Below are positions 35,678 to 45,408 of a stretch of 64,000 nt of DNA, in pieces (position 1 is the first letter of the stretch; every line of letters starts with the position of its first letter). The position numbers were made by a program, and so were the translations under genes. The stretch is from Larix kaempferi (Eukaryota > Streptophyta > Pinopsida > Pinales > Pinaceae), in the NCBI GenBank assembly GCA_027924585.1, contig BSBM01000076.1, positions 8,651,001 through 8,715,000 of the forward strand, in the 5' to 3' direction. The notes under the pieces are model-generated. The model searched no databases. It saw nothing but the letters and a program-made list of their open reading frames with translations, and was not told the origin of the DNA.

Positions 35678-36770
35678 ATGTTTTTCAAAATTTCACCAAA
35701 AGGCAGTGGAAAAAATCACACTCCAATCAAGCCACCAAAGGATTCATCCCTCACCTTTGATGAAAGTGAAGATTTATCTTTTTGGATGTCCAAGTTGGAA
35801 GATATGATCAAAGGGATAGTGAGTAAGGTTGATTTAATTAATTTAGAGACTACGATGGAGGGAAGGATGGGATATATTGATACCAATATAGAAATAATTT
35901 CTAATCTCTTACAAAATCCAAAGGAAAATCTTCCTAAAGGTGATGATATGTCCCAAGCTACTCAGGAAGTTAAAAATGGTGTCCATGTTGAGCAACTTTT
36001 CATTAATAAGAATTCTTTAAGAGGATTTGATGCTAATAATGAAAGTAATCAATGATGCCCCCCAAGGGATATCCAACTCCCTAAGATTGACATGAGAAAT
36101 TTTGATGGCAATGACCCCATAACATGGATATTCCAGACGGAGCAATTCTTTAATATACACTAGGTGCCTAATCTCCAAAAGGTACCTATTGCATCTTTAT
36201 ATTTAGAACCTAAGCAGTTTGTGTGGTACCAATGGCTTTGTGAACACAAAAAGAACTCCATTATCTCTTGGTCCATTTTTACAAAAGAATTAATATCATA
36301 TCATGATGATGTTAAGATCAATTCCTTCTTTACCCAATTGATAAATTTAAGGCAAAAGGGTCCAGTAAGCGAGCACATTCAATAGTTTCAAAAGTCAAGT
36401 CTCAGAGTGGAGAGAATACTTGATGATAAATTGTTGGATCTCTTTATTAGAACCTTGAAGAATAACATCCAACATGAGGTGTGCCTCTTCGAACCCACAT
36501 CCTTAGATAAGGATTTCATGTTGGAAAGGAAGGTTGAAAGTTAAAACATGGCAATGACTACTAAAATGACCACCTCCAACACATATAGAGAGAATAATGT
36601 TCCTTCTTCTAACCAACCTCAAAGATTGACACCTCAAAAATTGGATGAAAGAAGAGAAAAAGGTATATGCTTTAATTGTGACAACAAGTATTTTAAGGGA
36701 CATAAGTATGTCGAGAAGAAATTATTCTTCATTGATTGTGAAAAGGAAGAAGCAAAAGAACAATAACCAA
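35678..36770 (+). pseudogene. Chromovirus Gag remnant
   Basis: From an ATG at 35678 the frame encodes a coiled, charged N-terminal part (FWMSKLEDMIKG, to 36055), then after a stop LPKIDMRNFDGNDPITWIFQ, FVWYQWL, SWSIFTKELISYHDD and LRQKGPVSEHIQ, the Gypsy capsid domain. A cysteine-bearing ICFNCDNKYFKGHKYVEKK segment near 36665-36720 is the remnant of the zinc knuckle, which is incomplete. Stops at 36161 and 36383 (TAG) and 36542 (TAA) interrupt it. Confidence 0.8.
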
Positions 36771-36889
36771 CTACAGTTGAAGAAATAGAATGGATTACTT
36801 CAGAAGAGATTACTCCCACCATATCTTGTCATGCACTGGATGGAAATAAAACTCCTCAAAATATGAAGATCGAGTGATATATAAAAAAA

Positions 36890-37204
36890 AAGGTAACTGT
36901 GTTGATTAATTCATGTAGTACTCATAATTTCATTCATTGTAAATTAGCCAAAGTTCTCAATTGCTTTGTATATCTAGCACCACAGTTTCAAGTAATGATT
37001 GCAGATGGAGGAACTATCAATTGCTCTGGGAAATGCCATAATATCAATCTTACGATGGGGGAATATGTATTGAATAGTCCAATGGTTTCTATCCCAACGG
37101 GTGGTGCTAAAGTTGTATTAGGGGTTCAATGGTTACAATCATTGGGAAAATTGGCTTTTAATTTTCAGAAGCTTTTCATGAAATTTTCATGGGAAGGAAA
37201 ATAA
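36890..37204 (+). pseudogene. Chromovirus protease remnant
   Basis: Encodes VLINSCSTHNFIHCKLA, FQVMIADGGTINCSGKC and VVLGVQWLQSLG. The catalytic DSG of the aspartic protease reads NSC, so both the aspartate and the glycine are lost. The flap-like region and the VLG(M/V)xWL end of Gypsy proteases are clear. The frame ends at a TAA (37202-37204), one C-to-T from CAA. Confidence 0.85.
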
Positions 37205-37240
37205 TATGAGTTAAATGGTATCACAGGGAAACCAAGCAAG

Positions 37241-38660
37241 GTGATAAGCTATAATGGTATGACAAAATTATTGAAAAAGGGACATCAAGGTGTAATTGCA
37301 CAATTATGCTCATTAGATGTTCAAACATCTAAGACTCCTATTTCCCCAAATCTCCAAAGGGTCATTAATAAGCATTCTGAGGTATTTGAAGATATTCCAA
37401 AATGTCTTCCACCTGTTCGATATTTTGATTATGATATTCACTTAATTCCCTGAAGTGTTCCCCCTCACATCAGACCTTACAAATACTCCTATGGATAGAA
37501 GAGTGAAATTGAGCGTATGGTTGAAGAAATGTTAGAGGTTAACATAATTATGACTAGCCAAAGTTCTTAATCCGCACCAGTTGTATTGGTACACAAGAAC
37601 GAGGGCTCATGGAATATGTGTCCAGATTATAGAGAGCTCAACAATATCACAATTAAATATAAGTTTCCCATTCCTGTCATTGATGAATTGTTAGATGAAT
37701 TGCATGCAGTAGTTTTCTTCACAAAGTTGGATCTTTGTCCGAGGTATCATTAGATTAGAATGAAGGATGAGGACATCCCAAAAACAACATTCAGAACTCA
37801 TGCAGGTCATTATGAGTTTTTGGTTATGCCATTTGGTCTCATGAATGCACCTTCCACATTTCAAGGTTTGATGAATTCCATTTTCAAGCCCTTCCTTTGA
37901 AAATTTGTGCTGGTATTTTATGATGATATACTAATCTATAACAAGTCTTGGGAAGAACATGTTCAACATGTTGAAAGGGTGCTACAACTACTAAAAGAGC
38001 AACAACTATATGAAAATCCTTCCAAATATTCCTTTGAGGTAAAGAAGGTAGAATATTTAGGTCATATTGTATCTCATGAAGGTGCCAAGGTAGACCCTAA
38101 CAAAATTAAAGTCATGATGGATTGGACGATTCCCAAACCATGAAGAATCTTCGAGGATTATTAGGGTTGATAGGGTACTGCCGCAATTTTTTTTGTGACT
38201 ATGGAAGGACAACAACATCTCTAACATCATTATTGAAGAAATAAGCATTTTCTTGGACTCCACAGGCAACTCAAGCTTTTAAATAACTTAAAGAGGCAAT
38301 GTGCAAAGCTCTTGTTTTGGCCACAACAGACTTCACAAAAACCTTTATTGTGGAATGTGATGCCTCAGGAAATGGCATTGGTGATGTTCTAATGAAAGAA
38401 GTCCACAACCCTTTGCTTTCAAAAGTCGACCAATCAAGGAAAAGAACTTACAAAAACCCATTTATGAGAAGGAAATGATGGCAATACTACATCCACTTAA
38501 GCAATGGTGTCCTTAACTAATAGGTAGGCACTTCAAGGTCAAAACAAATCATGATAGTATTAAATACTTCTTGGAACAAAAACTATCTTCAGAAGAGCAA
38601 CACAAATGGGTAACCAAGATGTTGGGATATGACTTTGAAATCATCAATAAAAAAGGGAAA
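37241..38660 (+). pseudogene. Chromovirus RT and RNase H remnant
   Basis: The RT motifs are visible in one frame interrupted by stops: [56 protein letters not shown], then FYDDILIYNKSWEEH (about 37915-37960) with the catalytic aspartates intact. KKVEYLGHIVS and a KNLRGLLGLIGYCRNF thumb region follow. RNase H starts [13 protein letters not shown] and then shifts frame near 38400. Stops at 37451, 37496, 37569, 37751 and 37898 are each one C-to-T change from Gln or Arg codons. Confidence 0.9.
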
Positions 38661-40180
38661 TAGAATGCGGTGGCAGATACACTCTCCATAAAAGATGAGG
38701 ATGTCGGGGAAGTACTTTGTGTGATTTCCATTATACAACCCGATTGGGTGGTAGCAGCAAGGGAAGAATGGAAAAATGACATATCTGTGTGGATGCTCAT
38801 ACAAAAGCTACAGAAGAATCCTAGTGTATCAGATATTTTTACATGGAAAAATGCTTCACTATGGTATAAGGACCGCTTATATATATATGCAAGAACTCCC
38901 AACTCAAACAAAAGGTCATGTTGGAATTACACACCTCTCCTATAGGTGGGAAGTTAGGATTCTTAAAAACCTACCACGGGGTCAAGAAGGAATTTTTTTA
39001 GGAAGGTCTTAAATCTGATGTTCAAAAGTTCGTGGCAGAATGTTTGGTTTTCCAACAAAATAAGGTTGAAACAATTAAGACCCCGGGTCTTTTACAACCT
39101 TTGGAGATACCTTTCCAGCGATGGGAGGAAGTCTCAATGGATTTTATCACAGGACTACCCAAGTTAGAAGGGAATTATGTTATTATGGTGGTTATTGATA
39201 GACTCACAAAGTATGCACACTTTTTTGCACTTTCTCACCTTTTAATGCAAGTACAATAGTTGTCGCCTTCATGGATATAGTTCAGAAGTTACATGGAAAC
39301 CTAAAGATTATTGTAAGTGATAGAGATCCAATTTTCACTGGTAAATTGTGGATTGAATTATTTTCTTGTTTGGGTACCCAGTTGGCTCACAATTCATCTT
39401 ATCATCCTCAATATGATGGGAAAACTGAAATAGTGAACAAATGTTTGGAAGGATATCTTTGTTGATATACATCTTATAACAAACACAATGGGTGAAATGG
39501 TTTTTCTTGGCATAACGGTGGTACAATACTTTCTTCCATACATCATAAAAACTGTCTCCATTTATGGCACTTTATGAGTACCAACCTCCATCTATCACAT
39601 CTCCCTTAAAAGTAAAATCTAAATTTCAAGAAGTGGGAGATCACATAGACCACCAACAATAAGTTCTCCAAATACTGAAAGACAACATGGCTATGTCAAA
39701 AAACAAGATGAAACAACAAGTAGATCAACATTGCAGTGAAAGAAGTTTCGAAGAAGGGGATTGGGTATTTATGAGGCTACAACCTTACAAACATATGTCC
39801 CTCAAGCAATTAAATAAGGACAAAAAATTAGCACCCAAGTAATATGGTCCTTATAAAGTGTTGTAGAAGATTGGTAGTATGGAATACAAATCAGAGCTCC
39901 CTTCATCTTGGCAAGGGTAAATCCAGTTTTCCATGTTTCTTGCTTAAAGAAGGTAATCAGAGACAAGATTCCCATTCAAACAATCCTAACAGAACTTGAT
40001 GAAGAAAGAAAATTCATATTGGTACCTGAACAAATCATTGACACAAGGACCAAGTAGCTACAAAATCAGGCTATTACGGAGTACCTCATAAAGTGGAAGA
40101 ACTTACCATTTGAAGATTCGACATTGGAAGATGAGTCCTTCATACATAAACATCCACAACTAAGCAAGCGTTGAGGACAT
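38661..40180 (+). pseudogene. Chromovirus integrase and chromodomain remnant
   Basis: Encodes VADTLSIKDED (RNase H/integrase linker), SMDFITGLPKLEG and VVIDRLTKYAHF (first catalytic Asp region), IVSDRDPIFTG and HPQYDGKTEIVNK (second Asp and Glu regions), then a GPY-like YGPYKVL near 39842-39862, and at about 40024-40140 LVPEQIIDTRTK, EYLIKWKNLPFEDSTLE, the chromodomain pattern. In chromoviruses this domain steers integration toward marked chromatin. Frameshifts lie near 38940 and 39250, and stops are frequent. Confidence 0.85.
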
Positions 40181-40189
40181 CACTTGTTT

Positions 40190-40201
40190 GAAGGGGAGGG
40201 G
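40190..40201 (+). other. Polypurine tract
   Basis: GAAGGGGAGGGG lies two bases before the 3' LTR, where plus-strand priming occurs. Confidence 0.85.
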
Positions 40202-40203
40202 CA

Positions 40204-40545
40204 TTTTAAGCCCTAAATGTGGGCACATTTACCCCTATATGGGTCACATTATATTTCGATGTCGGCTTGGTCCATTAGTTGTAATTATCATTAATATGGC
40301 TATATTAGTTATGTCGGCTTAGGTCAGTTAGTTGGAATTGTACCTCTTAGTCTCCTATATATAGGAAGGATACAATTTCATTTGGCGTATCTTGTCTTGT
40401 CTTGTGTACTTAGTACATTGTATAAGGAGGTTTCCCCCTCGAAGAGGCTTGCTATTCATCTATTTTCTTCATTAAAGTCTTGGAGTACTCTTTCTGGTCT
40501 ATTTATGCTCTTCTCATGCCCTTTTTGGAAATTTGTTGCATAACA
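40204..40545 (+). repeat. 3' LTR of the chromovirus
   Basis: 342 bp, full-length match to the 5' LTR, ending CATAACA. The first bases read TT instead of TG, a likely point mutation. A CTATATATAG TATA-like box is conserved. It is followed directly by the AATCT target duplication. Confidence 0.95.
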
Positions 40546-40550
40546 AATCT

Positions 40551-42109
40551 AGTATAATTAATATCATCTTTCACGAACCCATGACATCAACCTCCACTCA
40601 ATAAACCAAGGAATAAGGAAATGAATAATAATTCATCCAACAAATCTCATGGATCCATTGACATGTCCAAGACATACTCAACAACTATAGAAGTACAAGG
40701 AACAACATGACTTATACCACATCTCTCATCAGTGCAAAACAAAGATAGGGTTTGGTTATACTTACAGAAATAAAGATTTAGAGGCCCACATTGGAAAATT
40801 GCACCACTTTGTGGTGGGCCTTAAGTAATTAATTGAGTAGCATGTGGAAATTCCTTTATACTCAACTACTATTGCACTTGACCATGTATTCAATGTTCAA
40901 TAATAAACTACTCGAGCCATATGTTCTACCCTTACACAAACCTTCTATGTTATCATAATCGACCAACCTTAATAAAGAGCATCTTGCTCTATCCCTAGTG
41001 GAGACCATCGTTGATAAATAGATCAAGCATACCAAAAGATCCAACATCTGGATTGTACATGGTAGTTAACAATTGATTGATGCACATCAAGCTAATTGGT
41101 GCAACTCTGACCGAGTGAAGATAGTTTTTGGAAACGTATAATGATTCAACAATGGGGACTATTGCTCTAGAAGGGGGTGGTTGGTGGGAGGCATGGCCAT
41201 AATGGACTTATGAGAATTCTAATCAAAATCAAGCTATGTGAGCTACGAAAAAAACTTCATTGACATTGAATATTAACACAACATTGATCAACACTTTTGA
41301 GTTGAAACCTTCATTAATAGAAACACCTAACATTGGGTATCTGACTCAACAACACATTGAAATTGTCCCTTGCCAACACCCAATGATTTGAGTTCAACAT
41401 CTACTCATTGACATCAAACCAACATCATTAAGAAAAGACACTCAAACATTTGACCCAACACAAGATTTGACATAAAATTGGGAAGACCCAACACCATAGT
41501 AAACACCTACAAATAATGGTTGCAAGTGAATGTAATTGATTCTCTATGTATAAACACGTTGTCATTTACATTCTTCTTCTAAACTCTTAAGAGCTCATTG
41601 CATTCTTAACAAACATACTTGTTGATCAAATTGTACATGGCTTGGTCTCAAAGTCGTCCTTATGGATACAACCTTACAAAATGTCCTCACTTTTACAGTG
41701 ATATTGTTCTTTGGAAACAATGTACATTGTAATATACTAGCTCAATACACTTGTGCATTTCATAGTACACATTTTGTTTTTGTGGTTGTTTTACTTGTTT
41801 ACTTTGTTTTCCATTTTGTTAACTTGATCACAATCTTGTACATTCACTCAATAACTAGCACAACCAAATTGAAAGCAGTTGGTGTAAGCCAATAGTATTT
41901 GAAGAGACAAATGGAAAGGAAAAAATAATCGTTGCCAAACAACTCTAAGAGATAAGAGCTAAGGAAGAGACCATGTTATGCCAACTTCATCCACAAACAA
42001 GTGGATTTGAATATTAATTGAATTTTTCTCTTTCTCTATATGAACTATCTAACAAGATTAACCATTAATTAACCTATTGCAATTAAGTCTCACTTAAATG
42101 ATGCAAGTA
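40551..42109. other. Non-coding DNA, nothing recognised
   Basis: No gene or element was recognised; only short open frames. This DNA was contiguous with 34.6 kb before the chromovirus inserted. Confidence 0.45.
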
Positions 42110-43076
42110 TTGGTTCACTTCTTTGATTATTGTGTTATAACACTTAGAAGTTAAAATTATCCTTTTAAATTCCCTCGTATCTTCTTTAAAATTATCTTTT
42201 GGTGAGTTGTTTCAAGTATCATTGTATTTTCAATCACATATAAGATTAATTATTTCTTTATTTGTTATATATAAATACTAAATTTAAATTTTTACCATTT
42301 TTATATGTATCACACATGATAAAATCCTTGGTGCAAGAAGCAAAAATGCTTACATACAAAAATTAGTAAATGAAACAACACCACACAGTATATTTTATTT
42401 TTATTTTTATAGAAAAACCCTTGTATAAGGATGGTGAGAAGTGATTTCCTCTCCCATGGATAAAACTTGCATTCTAAGAAAAATAAAACAAACTTGAGAA
42501 TGGGATTGGAGACCTATAAAAGATATCAATGTCATACCTTTTTAGGAGTTGCTTTAAAGAATTATCTAAAAATACCACTATCTATGTTATATCTTTTTAG
42601 GAGTTGCTTTAAAGAATTATCTAAAAATAAGATTGGTAGGGAGAATGAGATTGGAGACCTATAAAATTGGTAGGGAGAATGAGATTGGAGACCTATAAAA
42701 TTGGTAGGGAGAATGAGATTGGAGACATATAGAAGATATTTATGTAACACGTGAGTTGCTTGAAGGAGTTTCTAAAAATAAAAGTAAAAATGTGTATATG
42801 GTTAATTCCTTAAAAATGGAAAGTGTCAAAAATATTATATGATTTAGAAAGTATTGAAAATGGGATCCGAGACTTATAAAAAAAATATTTATGTCATATT
42901 TTTTTAGGAGTTGCTTTAAAGAGTTACCTAAAATTAAAAGTGTCTATATGTTTAATACTTAATACTTCTATGTGTCTATAGAAGTATTGGTTCACTTCTT
43001 TGATTATTGTGTTATAACATCTAGAAGTTAAAATTATCCTTTTAAATTTCCTGAAATCTTCTTTAAAATTATCTTG
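42110..43076. repeat. Direct repeats with internal tandem array
   Basis: A segment of about 95 bp starting ATTGGTTCACTTCTTTGATT occurs at about 42112-42203 and again at about 42985-43076. Between them, GATTGGTAGGGAGAATGAG units repeat three times (42630-42725) and a TTTAGGAGTTGCTTTAAAGA segment occurs three times (about 42540, 42596 and 42903). The second outer copy stops right where a LINE fragment begins. The outer repeats could be short LTRs of an 0.96-kb non-autonomous element, but TG...CA ends were not confirmed. Confidence 0.55.
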
Positions 43077-43084
43077 TTACTCGA

Positions 43085-43995
43085 TTTGGTTGATTGTGTT
43101 TGTAGTTGGTTTGTACAGTATGGGAACAAAAGCACCCATCCTCTATTCCTAATAGGAGGTATTTGGAAAGCTCGCAATGCTGGAATCTTTGATGACTCCC
43201 TTCCGACGGTGCATGCCACGGCTTTAAGAATTATTTATCATTGGAACGGGCATCCAAAAATGGTTAGCAAATTAAAGGTACGACGGATCTCTTTCCCTGT
43301 GCTGGATGAGGGCTCCATTCACGGGTTCTTTGATGGGGCCTCTCAGCAGGGCATGTGGAGCGGGGATCATGCTTCATATTCGTCATAACCATTACATAAA
43401 TATTCAGGTCGGCATAGGAGGCGGAGATGGTCTTAAGGCTGAACTATTGGTATTGTGATGTTTGTTGTGGTTTGCACACAGGAGGGGTTACTCTTCCTTC
43501 CTTGACCATTTATGAAGACTCATGGGTGGTGGTCAATTGGTTCAATGGCAAGCATATGATCAAAGCTATGCTCCTCGAGCCCTAGATGGAGGAGGTGAAA
43601 GGTCTTAGGACTTCTTTTGACATGCTTTGTTACCAGCACTCGCGAAGCAAATATGGCAGCAGATCATCTATCTAAGCAAGCGTTGGAACTGATGGACAGC
43701 CTTCTGCACTTCAGCGAATGCAGGGAGGAGGCCATTATCGATCAAGGAAGCATCCTCACTTTCTAAAAGCTCTGTTGGAGGACTTGTTTTCTCGTGTTTT
43801 GGTTTTATGCCAGTTTGCTATCTTGAATGATGATTTCTGGGCAATACAGTTTGTAATAGATGGTTTTATATGATTCTACTGTTTTGATTGGTTATGGCCG
43901 TAAGTTTCTGTTAAGGTGAATCTACCGGATTAATGACATATCGGATGTAACCTTGTTTTATACCTTATAATATCAAAGTTACATATATTTTTTTC
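43085..43995 (+). mobile_element. L1-type LINE 3' end
   Basis: The plus strand encodes LFLIGGIWKARNAGIFDD, ALRIIYHWNGH, SIHGFFDGASQQGMW and, after a frameshift near 43360, RHNHYINIQVGIGGGDGLKAELLVL with further shifts (the RNase H FDG and AELL motifs), then an ADHLSKQAL-like segment near 43655-43685. About 240 bp of 3' UTR follows, ending in an A-run near 43990. It is 5'-truncated and lacks the zf-RVT region. Confidence 0.75.
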
Positions 43996-45315
43996 CTATA
44001 AAAAAGAATGAGAAGTAACACAGATATTGTATGATTTTAGAAGGTACATATTAATACTATTTAGAAACAATATTAATGTGCTTAAATTGGAAAGCATCAA
44101 AACTGCTCGCATTTACCCATCCAAAGAACTTTATTAGAAATATTTCTCATAAATCTAAATGTGAAAATTATGTGAAAGATATGAAGGTAATCATCAGTTT
44201 GTTAGTTATATATACATATATCAAATGAATACGCCTAGAAAGAAATGCCCTTAATACCACAAATACCAGTAAACAGCAAGATAAGCACATGACAGCCAAA
44301 AATGCAATGATGAAAGATGGTATGGAGTTGGTCGAACCAGTTTTCACGGCATTGTTGAGACAAAAGAGCTTATAGTCTGCTCTGTTTTCGTTTATACACA
44401 CTGTGCGCATCCTAAGGAGTTTCCTGGGTTTTCGCTAGCAAAATCTTCTATTCTACAACTCTGATGATACATGCATCGGAGGAAGGAGAAATAGTAGAGA
44501 AAGCAAAGAAAGGTTCAATATTTGAATATAGGTATTTCTGAACAATATCTTTCATGTGAATTGAGATGCGATTTTTATTTAACGTCTACCGTTCATATAC
44601 AATCCTTGGACTGATTTCAGTATTTTTAATTGATGTGGACGCTCCTCAGTATAGTATTTAGGTATAAAAAATCATGGGTAGATTTTCAACCCAGGGAAGC
44701 ACTTAAAAATGTAGTGTCAAATATGTTTGATTTTTGGCTGGACTTTTAGACCCCTATAGATGCTTTTCAAAATATAATTCTCAGTTGACACGACTTGATG
44801 TAAGCCAGCAACGCACTCAAATGAAAAGTTCTACAAGTGTTATAAATAAACCCATAATGTTGGCTTCAAGCAGAATAATGAACATACGCAATATCCAGAT
44901 AGTCAATAACAAAACCTTTTGCTGAAACTAATCCCAAGCTGACAACTGAAAAATTGTGGAAGTTTAGATGTCACCAGTAAGCACTTGCATGAAAAATATT
45001 TACTGCAGAGAAATTATATGATGATCAAGAAAATTAGGAAATTGAACCTACAGTCCTCAATTTCCTCAGTACATGTGCACAAATGCATGCAACGAATAAG
45101 TGAAATAATTCTTATGAGCTCAAACAAAGCTCTACAACTCATCTGCTAAGAATTGATTTTCAATCTAAGAACCGGCCTCACAAATATGAACTCTGAAATT
45201 GTTTGGAAGCAAATACAAGTAGAAACAAACTTTGTGGTAATAACTGAGGCAAATTCAGCCTACCACTGTTTCTTTGACTGATGAATTCTCTCCTATTGTA
45301 ACATGTCCGTATGGA
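43996..45315. other. Downstream flank of the H+-ATPase gene, no gene seen
   Basis: No open frame of interest. It probably includes the H+-ATPase 3' UTR end near 45.3 kb. Confidence 0.4.
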
Positions 45316-45321
45316 TTTATT
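45316..45321 (-). terminator. Candidate poly(A) signal of the H+-ATPase gene
   Basis: AATAAA on the minus strand, about 88 nt after the stop codon. Plant poly(A) signals are loose, so this is a candidate only. Confidence 0.35.
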
Positions 45322-45408
45322 ACACAAACCCATGTTACTCAGATTCCTTTCCAAATTTCAATGTGAACCGGCTTGAGCATAAAATCCTCTGAATTTACTT
45401 GGCCTGCT

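Larger units (their letters stand above)
34670..40545 (+). mobile_element. Ty3/Gypsy chromovirus, structurally complete, inactive
   Basis: A 5.9-kb element with 5' LTR, tRNA-iMet-type primer site, gag, protease, RT, RNase H, integrase with a GPY-like segment, a chromodomain-like tail, polypurine tract and 3' LTR. It is flanked by a perfect 5-bp target duplication AATCT (34665-34669 and 40546-40550). Integrase after RT is the Gypsy order, and the chromodomain assigns it to the chromoviruses. More than ten stops and several frameshifts make it non-functional. The two LTRs differ at roughly 35 positions by eye, about 10 percent, so the insertion is old. Confidence 0.95.

Noticed and set aside
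38549-38911. Minus-strand open frames within the chromovirus
   Set aside because: They are antisense shadows of the integrase and RNase H region with no motifs of their own.
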